The translations under genes were made by a program, and so were the position numbers. Shown here in pieces: positions 21,886-34,025 of a stretch of DNA of 64,000 nucleotides. The notes beneath the pieces were generated by a model. That model had not been told where the DNA came from and did not search any database. It saw only the letters and a list, made by a program, of their open reading frames with translations. This DNA is from Cladochytrium replicatum. Lineage: Eukaryota; Chytridiomycota; Chytridiomycetes; Cladochytriales; Cladochytriaceae. The stretch's first letter is position 1; the number at the start of each line of letters is the position of its first letter. The stretch covers positions 304,546-368,545 of the forward strand of contig JAHLKD010000051.1 of NCBI GenBank assembly GCA_025526935.1, written 5' to 3'.

Positions 21886-23375
21886 CTACGTGAGACGAGC
21901 GCAACGAACTTTGTGAGAACTCCAGTCCGCTCGTTGGCAAGTAGGGCTGCAATATGCCGCTTCCCCACATTTCCCGCACTTCAGCAGTCTAGTTTCACTC
22001 GATGGCTTTCCACAGTTCGTGCATCTCCGACCAAGCAGGCGATCCAAAGCTTTTTTCGTGCTGAGGAGCGCTTCTTGTTCTCCCTCACACGCAACGAGCG
22101 AAGCCCACCGGTTACTGCCAGGTGGGACGGTATCCGGTTGTTCAAGTAGAGTTTCAATTCCAGACAAATTGATGGTGTAATTCCCCAGCAGACCATCGAC
22201 TGCACCGTCAAGTGCACCTAAAACTTCACGTTCGTTTCGTTTGCTGACAGGAAGCCATGCACGTGGATCCGAAAGATCATCTTTCGACACGCGCGCTGCT
22301 TCTTGGGCAGTCAAGCGACAAATACGCAGGTATTCGAGTAGCGATATTGGTAGCGGGTCTTGCAGGGAGAGCGGAAAGGCGCAGTTGACTGACATGCCGA
22401 GATCTTTGAGGATCCTCAACTTCTCGATAAATAGAGGTGCTGCGGGGCTCATCGAAAGTTCTAGCTGGACCGATTCGAACGGGTTTCGTTGGATTACGAA
22501 ACCGTAGGTACGAAGGAACTTTGAGTTTGAAAACGGACCGTAATTGATAAATATCTGAATATAATCCCGAATTGATCAGTCATCAGTTTGACGTTCAAAA
22601 TCAACTTTTGTAAACCTGCTCTCCCGCTTTGTAGTCACGGGTGCTGACTATTCTGACGTCTTGCGACACTGGATCAAGTTGATGAAGACAAGGGTGCTCA
22701 AAGCTGTGATTGAGCATGTCGACGAGAGGGACCATAGTTCGTATGTGTGACGTGTCACTCCTAAAGTCCATACATCGGCTGTCAACTGTAAATCTTGCCC
22801 ATGCGTACTGAGATCATCCACAAATTAGCATTGGTCGGACTATGTAGTACTGCCCAAACCTTTTTTAATGTAAACCATTCCGATTTGAACACCTCGAATG
22901 CCTCGTTGGATTTGATCAGCGTTCGCAGTTCCGAATAGTCGTCCCTGATTTGAGCACGAAAGCTTTCGGTGAAAGATTTCAGCTCAGAGGGAAGGTCTGC
23001 AAGATCTTCTTCGGTAAAGAAATAAGAGGCAGAGTACGTTTGCGGAAGAAGCTGAACATGCAAAGATCGTAGTCGGTCCATGCCAGACTGAGTTCCATGA
23101 TGTTGAATGAAAAGAATAAACAGTGGCAGAATCTCACGGCTGGGCAAGAGCTTTGCCATATGCCCGAATATCTTGTGCGATTTCGCCGCACCTTCTGTCC
23201 ACTGCAACTTTTTCGGGATGTACAGAATTTCAGATCCGGCGGGAGTGTCGGCGAGAATCTTGAGTCCACGGCCCGTCACGGGAAAGTCATTGATTGCAAC
23301 CGCGTTAGCTCCTCTCGCGCCGCTCTCGTCCAGAATGACAGCCAGACGTGCTTCAGCTTCATCGTCGGTTGCCAT
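21886..23375 (-). CDS. SET-domain protein with C-terminal MYND zinc finger
   Basis: Three exons (23375-22860, 22807-22616, 22554-21886), phase-0 introns, 458 aa. The SET domain is split as in RuBisCO-methyltransferase/SETD3-type enzymes: an N-terminal half (GRGLKILADTPAGSEILYIP), an inserted helical region, then VPLVDMLNHSFEHP and the substrate-tyrosine strand EQIFINYGPFSNSKFL. It is followed by a helical C-terminal part. The last about 40 residues form a MYND finger (CTNCGKPSSE, LLKCGKCGEAAYCSPTCQRA, SSHKVRC) with the expected C-x2-C, C-x2-C, C-x3-C and H-x3-C ligands. It probably methylates lysine (or histidine) in a protein; the target is unknown. In animal SMYD proteins the MYND sits inside SET, not at the C-terminus. 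Divergent, 99 bp, from the NACHT gene. Confidence 0.85.
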
Positions 23376-23474
23376 GGCAAACTAAAACTTGTCCGAAATA
23401 AAACGATCGTGGCGCACCACAGGTGCCACTTCCCACACACACCGCACCTGGCAGCGAAATCTACACCAAACGAG
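23376..23474. promoter_or_regulatory. 99-bp divergent promoter region
   Basis: The only sequence between the start codons of the SET-MYND gene (minus) and the NACHT-WD gene (plus); both upstream regions must overlap here. No TATA box is evident. Confidence 0.5.
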
Positions 23475-26400
23475 ATGGGCGCGACCACGAGCATGCCGAT
23501 GTGCGACCTGTACTGCTTGCTTTGGACCGATGGGAATGGCGACGAGCTGATTCTGCGTCTCGATCAGGAGGAGATTCGCAATTGCACAGTTAGAGATCTT
23601 CGCCGGCTGATCGAGCACGAAATCCATCGCATTTCGGACGGAAAAGCCTCAAATGACCCCCAAGGTGCCCGCGAACTTGATGCCGTGTTTCTCTTTGTCG
23701 ATCCTCGCAGCACCTCGTCGCTTTCGCTCACGTCGACTACCACCACGAAATCTTCGGTCAAACTGCTCGATTTTGTCGAAGAAGCAAACGTGAACGCTAT
23801 CGAGCTTGCAACGAATCAAAGCCAGGCCGTCGGTTTGATTTATGTTACGCCTGCGACGTGGATTCTTGATGTGCGCTGTGCTCTTAGCGATGACGGTGCA
23901 GAATACGTCCGTGCTCGTTTAGCGATTACCGAGACTGCTCGGCTTGTTGATCTTGGAGTCGCAGTGGATCAGGTGAACAGAAAGCGATAGTTCACTCCCT
24001 CACCGGCTGATCCAACATCTTTTGTTCAAATAGACACCAGCGTTTGATGGAAATCCACCTGGGCTCAATGCCGCCACTGCTGGTCACACATTGGTTCGAA
24101 TGGAGCTCGATGTCGCCCAGAAAGGTCGCCTCGAACTTTACAAAAAGCCAGTTGCAATATCTGAAGCTTGGACCATAAAGGATTATATGGCAGTGAATCA
24201 AATTCAGGCTGGATCTCGCTCAAAGTTTATCATTCCTTGCGCGCTCACTGTCCAATTACCATCAAAGGAAAACAATTTGCAAACACCCCAAAGAGTTCTG
24301 ATTTTAAAAGAAATGGAGTCATTGCTCGAAGAGGAGCTCAGCGAAGCGGAAAAGTCCTCTCAGAATATACTATTGAAAGAAATCAATTCATTAAGGAGGT
24401 TGGACTTGGCATCTCAGGGAAACAATTTGATTCAGCAGAAAGTCGTTGACCTCAGTGCAAATGTTGATCAGCAAATTCAGCAAGTTGAAGGCTTTTTCCA
24501 GCGTGTTTATGATACATCATCAAAATTAGCAGCACTTCCTTTGATTGGCGAAAAGTTTGAAGTTTTCACAAATGCATTGGAAACAATTGGGTCGCTTGGA
24601 GAAATGGTGCCTTTTGTATCCACAGCGTTCAAGATTGTAAAATCAGTTGCTGGCATCCTAAGTCGAATTTCTCAAAAGAACAGTGATGCTGAATATATTG
24701 AGCAAAAAGCGCGCCACATCTTTTTCTGTATTCAAGCAAAAGTTCAATGCTATTTCTCGGAAGACAGTACAGTTATCATTGAAGATGAGGCATACTCTAA
24801 GAGACTCTCAGAAGTTATTCTTGATTCAGTTAGGCAGCTTGCAAATGCTTTCCAATTTGTGGCAAACTTCAAAAACAAAACTTTTGTCAAAAAGATTGTA
24901 AGTTTAGGGGATTCTTTCAAACTACTTTTAATTCCATACCATATAGCTGGATGAATCTCTTGGAGGATCATCCGAAATTGATCAAATTAAGTTGAAATTA
25001 TCAGATGCTTGTCAATTTTTGTCACTTTCAGATCCTGGGCAGCTTGCCATTAATCTCCGCTATTTCATTCACATTTTTGAAAGTGAAGACGCTAAAAACT
25101 TTTGGAAAAAGAACCGATTCACTGAAATTGCGAAAACAGAAGTGATTATTAATGCATTATTACGTTACATCAATATGGAGCAGGAAATTAACAAAGCTAA
25201 ACTGGAGTTAGCACAGTCACTTGATAAAAATAAAGATGGAACAGTTACAACTGTAGAATTCAAGAAATGGATGGGTGACTCTCTGACAGTGCACGAGGCA
25301 ATAGAGGTTTCAATCAGAAACTACAGACAACAGTCTCCATTTTCTCTAATACCAAATGATCCTTATCTGGGAAGCGTCGAAGCTCTAGACGCTGGCCCAG
25401 CATTTGAAGCATTGAAGCTGTACACAAATTCATTGGATTTGAAAGAAACATTACTTGGATACTTGCAAAGCCATGTTCCAGGAACTACACTCTGGATTGA
25501 AGATATTTTCGAAGATTGGCGACAGCAGTGGGATGAAAGAGCCATGCTTTGGATAGTTGCAGGGCCAGGACAAGGGAAGTCAATCATTTCATCACAACTT
25601 ATTAAGCAATCTTTCTTCAGAGATTTAAACAAAGCAAGTAGTATTAGTACACTTGCATATCACTTCTTCAGATTTGACAAACAAGAACTTACTGATAGCC
25701 GGATGATGGTGTACTCATTGGCATGTCAACTTTGCAACAAGTTAACTGGATTTGCGAAATGCCTTGAGACAGCTTTAAGTGATGAATCAATCAATGAGAC
25801 AATTCAAAGTGATATATCATATGTTCAAAGTTTAATGGATCGATTGTCTCCAAGAAAGGCATTTCAATACTTTCTGAAGAAACCTTTTGATCTTCTCTCC
25901 AAAACTTCCCCTCACATCACATCATCGAATGTTGGTCTTATTATTATTGATGCAGTTGATGAGTGTTATGACTTTCTTTCAGGAAATGATCCTTTGTATG
26001 AACAGTGGGACAAACCTTCATTGGCATTGATTCTCACGGAACTGCATGAACAACTCCAGCTTGGATATTCTGAAGGACGTCTTCCTCCTATAAAAATTAT
26101 ATTTACAGGAAGACCACTCTCCATAATTGAAAAAGGGCTGTCAATTGTTCTGACAGATGAAGGAAAAGAATCCAGTACAAAAGATAATTTGATCAAAATA
26201 GTGAAACTTTCTGACTCAACCGAAGCACTGAAGTCGGACATTGAAATATATTGTTCGACAAATCTTGAAGCTGCTCAACTGGGGATTTACAGCAAAGGTT
26301 CCCGCTCTGGCGGCGTGTCGATTCCGCACTTAATTGCAGATTATTCTGGTGGAAATTTTCTCTGGGCAAAAATAGCTTCTGACAAAGTGCGTCGTGAGAT

Positions 26401-29400
26401 GCAGCAAACCGTACATAGCAGAAATAAGACTGATGCACCACAAGAGCAAAGCTTCCCATCACTTAATTTGTCTGAATTAGTGTACAGACGAGCACTACAA
26501 GTGATATCATCAATTTCAGGTGATTTAGAGAGTTTGCTGGTCCAAGACTTGCGCCGAATCAGAGCAGAAATCCAGAGTCTAAGCAGTCAATATTGTGATT
26601 CTTCTCTTCATCTCCTGGGACTGATACTTGCAAGTGGAGAGGTAAATGCTCTCAGTGAGCGATTGCTTTCTGCAGTTTTCAAGTTTAGCTCCACTGTTAC
26701 TGGAAGTGATCATGTACATGATCAACAAGGTAATAATTTTGATTGCTGTTCATCTTTAAGTTCTTATACTACATGCTTTGCAGAAAGATATAATAGATGT
26801 TTCCAGTTACTGGTAGATCAAGGAATATGCCGGAAGTCTGCAGATGGTAACATAAGATCCACCCACAAAACTATCAGAGATCTTGTAGAGAAAAATAGAA
26901 TCAGCTTTCTAGTTGACCTCCCCCAATCACAGGGTCTTTTGGCTTATGGTCTGCTAAAGCAATTGAAGCAGGATTTATATCAGTCCTTGGAAGTGTATGA
27001 ATATCACCCTCTTGATTGGATTATCCAGCTTCAGAAATTTAATCTCCAGTATAAACCAAAAGAAATAGTGCTCATTGCATCTATTTATAAAGAAATCTCA
27101 GACTTTTGTACTGGGTGGGAAAATCCTGGTTCTCAAGCACCACTGCTACTTCAGTGGATTATTCAAATGTTCAGGAATGGTTTCTCTCATCTCGTGGCAA
27201 GAGGCTTGAAAGCACTGGCAACTTGGTGCAAGAATTGCGATCTGACTCTCCTCAGTGGTGTTTCCCATGTTCTGATACCAACACTTATCGAAAATCTTAT
27301 TGAAGATGTTGCAGCATTAGTAACACGCTTCTATAAGGCTCTCATGGAGGCGCCAAACGAGCTTATCCGAACAGCACTAGTATTTGCACATCCTCAGAGT
27401 TCACTAAGAACAATTTGGGCCAACTTTTACACATCATCCACAAAATCATTTATCAAAACAATTGCTAGTGATCAATCAATTATTTCGGATGTCATTATTG
27501 CAAACAAATACTCTCTGTCAAAAAGTATATCGGCCCTGAATGCAGTACCAGCAGTTCAGAGCTCCCAATTTACTTCGAGTCTGCTACAAGAGCCATTTCT
27601 TGTTGCTGGATGTAGAGATGGCTCCTGCATTGCTCTAATATCTCCTGAAACTGGGGCTTCATGGCTTTCTGACGAATCATCAAGACATTGGGATAATTTG
27701 CGGGGAGTTGCAGCTTGTTGGAGAAAAGGGAAGCTTCTTGTTGCTTCCGTTGATGATTATCATATGTTGTATCTCTGGTCTACCCTCTTATCAGCTGATA
27801 GTAGAATTCAAGAAATCCAATTGCTTAAAAAGATTGAACTGAAATTAGAAAGTTGGGCCATTCGTGTGCTTCTCTCAAAAGACGGAAAATTTGTTTATGC
27901 AGTTGGAAATACTGATAGCACACTTCTTCGATACAATGTTGATGATTTACTCTCTGGCGAGCAAAACCAAGTTCAATCCAGTAAACTTGGGAATGATCAG
28001 GATTATGTGATTGCTTCTCTTATATTTTCAGATGATGAGAAATGGGTATATGCAGCTACAAGTAGTGGGAGCATATACATATCGCCTGGACCTGCATCTT
28101 TGGATCTTCAATTCAAAGCAGACCTTGCTTTTTCTTTTGCTCCAACCAGCCTTTCAGATACAGAACAGAGAAAAGTCGTTTCAAAGGTTGACATGGCATG
28201 TCTCGGAGAAGTTCTTTGCTGTTCAGTAAAAGCGTACAATGGTGGTACAATTGTTGTCTGGGAACACAAAGGTAGTACTCTTTGTGAAGTTGCACAAATT
28301 CAAAATTGTGGACCAATCTCCTGTGTAGCAATCACGAGAATCTCCAACTCATTTAATGAGAATAGCAAAACAGCAAACAGAAATTATAAAGACATTCTTC
28401 TAGTGACAGGTGATGATAACGGAATCAGTCAAAGTTGTGTTAAAGTTTGGGATATAAACGGTGTGTGCTTGGGAATTTTGGGAGTGCATAGTGAAGCTAT
28501 CACCAGTCTTGCAATCTACATGCAGAAAGGTATGTATGTTTGTCAAGCTGAAACATGCACCATCTGAAATAGTTATATAGATATTATCAGAGTTGCATCA
28601 TCAAGCGATGATCATACTGTAAAGATTTGGCCCCTTGAAAAAAAGAATCTTCTGAAAGAAGCTAAAAGAACACCTGTGATCCTATCTGTGTCATCCAGTT
28701 ATATGAATTGTACTACTCACTTGCTGAGAGATGATCAAGTCTCATATCTTTCAGTGAACATATGGGAACCTACAACCAGAAAGAAATCTGCTAACTCAGA
28801 GATCTTTGCTTTACCAGAACAAGTTGAGGAGAATTCAGACTATTCTCTATCTATATCACCAAATGGAGAAACAATTTTGTTAAAGTATTTCCCTCAGCAC
28901 TCCCGTAAACCAAAATTAGTCCAAGTTGATGTCATGAAACCTGGAGTCTCAATGAGCTATTTAGAATGCTCAAATGAAATTGCCAATGCCAAAATTATGA
29001 CTGTAGACAACGATAAAACAGTATGGCTTGTCACAGATGCTGGCAGAATCAAGCACATTGCCGCAGGAAAGTCTATCGATGTTGCTGACATACGGGTAAC
29101 AGCTATGGCTTTGTCGAATTATGGAGCAATATCAAAGAGCAGTAAATTGGGGAATAGATTTGCCATCCTTTGCAATGACAATGTGAAATATTTTGATTTC
29201 TGGGGGTCTAAAGTGCTGAAATCCTCAATAAATGAACTTTCAAGCAATGACAATGAAGAAACCATGTTATGCAATGTTGTAATCTCACCAAATGGCCAAC
29301 ATGTCGCCGTTCAGTATAACTCTGGAAATATCAATCTTTGGAGCTTGTTTGGAGCAAATCCTGTTCCTCAACAAATACTTCTTCCAGGAGCATCTATTGT

Positions 29401-29695
29401 GTTCAATCCACAATATCGTGTCAGCGAGTGGCCTTATCCCACCCTTACACTTGATGACAGCCATGTTTATGCAGCCAGATGCCAAATTGCTAATAGCCGG
29501 AAGGCAAAGGGAGCCACCAGAGTTGATGCAGTCTGTGCATCAATTGAAGCAGGCTATTTGCGTTCTGAGCAATTCTATTTACCTGAGATATTGATTCCCT
29601 CTAATATATCAAGTTGTTCAGCAGGTGTTGTTGTTTGGGCTGATGGAGATGTTATGCTTGTCACCTCAGAAATGCTAACTCAAACTTCATCCTAA
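23475..29695 (+). CDS. NACHT-WD40 STAND protein (NLR-like)
   Basis: Exons 23475-23972, 24034-24897, 24947-28529 and 28581-29695 give about 2019 aa. A further in-frame 54-nt stretch at about 26730-26783 has GT-AG ends and may also be spliced. Residues 1-166 are an unrecognised GC-rich N-terminal domain. About 225-300 is likely coiled coil (KEMESLLEEELSEAEKSS). Around 545-560 an EF-hand-like loop occurs (DKNKDGTVTTVEF). The NACHT NTPase has Walker A (WIVAGPGQGKSII) near 660 and Walker B (LIIIDAVDEC) near 785. The C-terminal third carries WD40 repeats (VASSSDDHTVKIWPL is the clearest). STAND proteins of this plan act as NTP-driven switches in fungal non-self recognition and cell death. From about 24170 on, base composition shifts to AT-rich, unlike exon 1 and both neighbours. 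Ligand and effector mode are unknown. Confidence 0.85.
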
Positions 29696-29988
29696 TGCCA
29701 ACAGCAGAAGTTGGACCATGCTGACATAACTGTTTCTGAATTCTTTCCCAAGTTCCCAAGTACATGTTATTTCTTGCTTTTGCCTCTTTCTGGTTCATTT
29801 TTGTTACATTCTTAAACCCTGGCTCATAAATTTCTCGTATAGGTTTGAGACTAGTTCTTTTGTTTGGTTTTACAAGAATATTTAGCTGCCATGAATAAAA
29901 TCGATGACGAAAAAGAGGCCGTTTGCATAGTGTGACAGGCAAAGCAAAGATGAATGAAGTTCTGTCTATCGAAAACAAAATAATTTGG

Positions 29989-30651
29989 TCACATTTCCAA
30001 TGTAAGCTCATTGTGCAAATCAGGTCGTGAAGTGAGAATCGCCTCAAAATCGGAAAAAGCGTCACTTAATGCCGAATCTCTGCATTGGACAGACAGCAAT
30101 ATGATTGTTCCGCGAAGGTGGGTTAGTGAGCCGAAAGCTGGCAAAGCCTTGGCTAATGATGCAACAATTTTAGCCATTGATGCTGGGTCAGTTTTAATGA
30201 CCATTTCGAGCGAATGTATCGTTGAAGTTCCGGCACCGATAGCTGAGAAAACACGGAGAATGCCTGCCAGATGATCACGAAAAATCTTGTGAGATAATGC
30301 CATAGTGTCAAACAAGAAGGAAACGCTTCCTCTAGCAGCAAGGATTGCTCCAGCTATGATGTCCAGCTCCCTCTCTGAGAATGAACCCTGGGGACTGTTT
30401 CGAAACTCGACATGAACACTTGCGAAACTCCGCATCAGGTACGGTTTTCTCCCAAATGCAGCCACGAATCTTCTCACATCGATACGGCGAATAAAGCGAG
30501 CGGGGTGGGCAGAATTCTTGAGAATCAATGGAAGGAGCAACGTTCGAAATTGATGAGAAGTTTCAGACAGCCGAAGTAAGCTTTGGTCTTGTAGCCATTG
30601 GCCCAGGGAATGGAGAATGGTCTCGAGTGGGATATTAGAGATTGAGCGCAT
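29989..30651 (-). CDS. possible F-box-type protein
   Basis: Intronless, 220 aa. The start (ISNIPLETILHSLGQWLQDQ, then SLLRLSETSHQFRTLLLPLI) fits the F-box pattern (I-P-x-E-I-L-x-x-I-x-x-x-L...L-x-x-L-x-x-x-x-F). The rest has Leu-rich stretches (GSLTHLRGTIILLSV) but no clear LRR. F-box proteins recruit substrates to SCF ubiquitin ligases. The proline and length fit, but the family call is moderate. Convergent with the NACHT-WD gene (293 bp apart). Confidence 0.5.
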   Translation of the reverse strand: MRSISNIPLETILHSLGQWLQDQSLLRLSETSHQFRTLLLPLILKNSAHPARFIRRIDVRRFVAAFGRKPYLMRSFASVHVEFRNSPQGSFSERELDIIAGAILAARGSVSFLFDTMALSHKIFRDHLAGILRVFSAIGAGTSTIHSLEMVIKTDPASMAKIVASLAKALPAFGSLTHLRGTIILLSVQCRDSALSDAFSDFEAILTSRPDLHNELTLEM

Positions 30652-31001
30652 GTATATGAAGATGAATTTGTTTTTGCCCCTTGGTATGAATTTGAACTGT
30701 GATTTATACTAGTGGGAGTTTCCTTGTTCGATTGAAACAACCGAATGCACGTGAGAAATGATTGAAAACAGTCGGGGTCGCTGTTCGATTCTCCCCATTG
30801 GCTGATTCATTCCATTTGGTGACATTAAAATCTTCTAGCTTATGCTCAGTTAACCCCCATTTGAACGTTGCAATATAGATCACGCTCCCATCAACATTAT
30901 TCCTATAATTTACACCACTCTGGTTAAGCCACATTTACCGGTCACAAATTTTCGTTTCTCTTTCAGACAACGAAGTCGCAGATCACCGCTGGGACGGAGA
31001 C
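30652..31001. other. intergenic, no supported gene
   Basis: AT-rich upstream region shared by the F-box-like gene (minus) and the aspartokinase-like gene (plus). No motif recognised. Confidence 0.4.
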
Positions 31002-32995
31002 ATGCACTTGGTCGTGCATTCGTTCGAGGGTGCCTGCTTAGGGTCAACAGACCAGGTTCTGACCATGGCAAACATGGTGAGGTACACTGGGTGCTGCATG
31101 CCTTGAAGTCTTGCGTTCTGACCCGTTGCGTTGATCACCAGACGTTCGCTACATCACCACCGTGCCGCTATTGTTGTCTCTTCGCTCAGGATTGGAGGCG
31201 CTGAAGAACCCACGGTCAGCACAAGGTATACGTCTGCAAGCATGCATCCTCGTTCAGTGCAGCAGAATCCATGACTCACTCTGAAATCGTAAAGGTTGCT
31301 ACGCGCGGGAGTCAAAGTCGCTGGTGTACCACAGAACCTCCTCGGTCGCAGAAAACCCAACATTGCATCGCAATCCTATCTCGGTGTCATCTCAACGATC
31401 GAGCGGGAACATCTCGCGATCGTTCGTGGGGCGGTTCGAGATCCAGTGCTCGGAAATGAGGTCGAGGAGGATATACTGAGAAGCTGTGCAGAGCTTAGAG
31501 AGTTTCTTGGTGCTGTTTCGGTTTCTAGGGAGCTTACGACCAGGATGGCCAACGCGATTGTCGCTACGGCAACATTGTTGGGCTGCAGAGTGTTTTGTGC
31601 AGTCCTGAAGTCTGTGGTATGTGTGGGAGCGATAGAATGGGACACTGTGGATCGACGCCAAACCTTGATGATTCATCACATCTAAGCCAGTATTATCTCA
31701 CCTTCGTCTACTTGATATAAGGGAGTGGAATGTGCGTTGGTCGATCTGACAAGCGCGTTTGAACTCACGCCAACCATGCCGACCACCTCTTCATCCGACT
31801 CACTTTCGTCATCGATTTCTTCTGAAGAAGATTGTGCCGTTGACGAATCCAGCGCTGCATTTGCGCACCTCAGAGAACGGTTGGTGTCGACAATACCACA
31901 GCTTCGTGGTGATGGCTCGGGGCCAATACCCGTGATCACTGGTATATCAACTCCAAATCTACTGCTTCATTCAATAGCTGACTACCCTGCCCAGGATTCA
32001 TGGGGCAGATCCCAACTTCGGATGCGATCGGTCTCCACCACCGCACCATAACCGCCGCCCTCGTCGCCCAAACTTTCTCCGCGCACTCCATCCACTTCTG
32101 GCAACCCCGCACGGGCATCCCGTTCCTCACGCACACCTACCGCCCCAAACGGCCGCTCCTCCCACCGCAGTCCATCCCCACCCTAACGACCTCCGAAGTC
32201 TTTGAGCTCTGCAACCCCTCGTGCGATGACGATAGATCGATACACTCACTTGCAGTCGAGATCGCGTCGGACGCGCGGATACCGTTGTGGGTTCGGGATG
32301 GGTTGGACGCGCGGGCGATCGCGAATGGCGCTGAAGGGGCGTGGATGGACCGGGATTGGGGCGGGACGGTGGTGGTTCCTGATGGTGTTGTGGTGAGCCG
32401 GAGCGCACATGGTGTTGTTATTGGTGACGCCGAGGGAAGAGAGCGGGACCGGGACCGGGAGATTTATGGTATTCGAGCCGTGACGGTGCGGAATGGGCTT
32501 TGTGTGGTTGTTGCGAGGTCTGATGCGCGCGCGGTGCCGGCTGCGGTGTTTGCGGGACGGGTCGGGGTTGCGCTTGCGGGTCGATGTCGGGTCGAGGTTG
32601 TGTCGATGTTGAACGGGAAAGTCGGGGCGGCCGTGGCGCCGTTGCCGGAGGAGGAGGTGCTTTGGGAGGAATGGGATGATGGGAAGGAGATGCCGCATGG
32701 ATTGAGAAAGGCGTTGGGAGAGGTTGGGCGGTTGACGAAGGTGCCGGTTGAGATTCGGGCGAGGAGGTCAAAGGTTGGGTTTGTGTTTGGGAAGGTTGGG
32801 GAGGGAAGTGTGACGGAGATGGTGGAGACGGTGTTGGAGGTTTTGAAGGCGGGGGAGGTGCAGGTTGACATGATGAACCTTACGGTCGGTGCGGATGATG
32901 TGCGGACGTTGAGCGTGGTTGTTCCCACGGAATGTGTCGATGAGGGGCTACTGGATCGGTTCCAGACAATGATGGCAGTACATTCAGAGCAATAA
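31002..32995 (+). CDS. divergent aspartokinase homologue, probably catalytically dead
   Basis: Five exons (31002-31081, 31142-31225, 31295-31616, 31722-31941, 31995-32995) give 568 aa in consistent phase. It follows aspartate kinase from end to end: the nucleotide-binding start VHSFEGACLGSTDQVLTMAN (family K-F-G-G-T-S-V-G), HRAAIVVSSLR, the insert YLGVISTIEREHLAIVRGAV typical of fungal enzymes, IPVITGFMGQIPT, TITAALVAQTFSAHSIHFW, and two C-terminal ACT-like units (YGIRAVTVRNGLCVVVARSD; MNLTVGADDVRTLSVVVPTE). The active-site Lys and the Gly/Thr/Ser of KFGGTS are replaced (H-S-F-E-G-A-C), and the expected later D/R residues are also changed. The intact long frame argues against a simple pseudogene. 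It may be a regulatory paralogue, or one just starting to decay. Exon 5 is strikingly GC-rich. Confidence 0.75.
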
Positions 32996-33052
32996 TAATC
33001 TATTATAATCGAGAGGAGATGGCCCACAAGAATGTTTGGCTCGCGGTACGTT

Positions 33053-33909
33053 TTATTCGGCTGGAGCCTCCCCATCCTCTTTCATATCGTCCTCGCGAAT
33101 CACCATCTTACCGTCCAGCTTCTTCAACGTTGGGAACTTTTTAGCAACCTCTTGGACCCAGTTTCCCTCTCCGGTGTGTTTTTCTTCGAGTGGATTCCCG
33201 ATCAACAGCAACTCTTCCAGAGCCGGACAGTCTTTCTATAACCTAGAGGATCAAGATCATGATTCTCATATTGCCGTGGTCTTACAATCGAAAGCACGCC
33301 GTCCCAAGCTTTGATTTTGTTGTTGGAGGCGTAGAGAACTTTGAGCTTTTTGCAGCACTCGACACCGCTCAGACGCTCGATCAGATTGTATGAAATCCAA
33401 AGCTCTTCGAGTGTATCTGCCACGGCGTCGAGCCCTTCGATCTTTTTGATGTAGTTCCTTCCCAGAGAGAGAACCTTTAAATGTGCTGAAGAGCGAAGCA
33501 TCTGAGTCGGTTATACAAGAGTTGAATTCAGTGAGACACATACATAGACCGTGTAAGTTGCTCATCTTTTCGATCTGATTCGTTGATAGCGAGAGCTGTC
33601 TGCGAAATGAGCGTCGGTCAACAACTCTTGCAACTTGGATCGTCTCTAGAACTTACTCTACGTTGGCGAGCTGCGCGAGAGATGAATCCATCTTAACTAT
33701 AAAAGGCTGGCACGCTGTCAGCTTGACGATCTTTGCCTCTGCCGAGTTCTCCTTTGTCTTCTCTTCCTGTGGAAATATCAGAGGATGCCACGATCTAGAG
33801 TCGCAGTCGGTACGCTACCCATGCCTTGATAGCATCTTTTATTGCAGTGCCTTTAGACTACGTGATGATCGCTTAGCTATATCCTGTGATCCACCTTGCT
33901 TCCTACCAT
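33053..33909 (-). CDS. DNAL1: axonemal outer-arm dynein light chain 1 (LRR)
   Basis: Six exons; the first is only the ATG (33909-33907), then 33857-33819, 33766-33657, 33599-33550, 33485-33286 and 33235-33053; about 194 aa, the usual length. It starts [18 protein letters not shown] and continues with leucine-rich repeats: [64 protein letters not shown], then [20 protein letters not shown] and KKLDGKMVI. All match LC1 of outer-arm dynein, which binds the motor head and the microtubule in cilia and flagella. The acceptor of exon 5 is ambiguous (33485, or 33501 with a phase conflict). The gene implies a flagellate life stage. Confidence 0.9.
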
Positions 33910-34025
33910 AGCCAACCCAAAAACACGAAACGCGTCCCCCCTTCAGTGGCTTTGACATATCACTTCTTGCAATTTCTCGTGTCAAAGCCACTGAAATTCG
34001 AATCTTCGGATCAACTTGTCAACAA

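Noticed and set aside
32127-32771. Pro/His/Arg-rich minus-strand frames over the aspartokinase-like exon 5
   Set aside because: Antisense shadows of a GC-rich exon; the plus strand shows the conserved family order.
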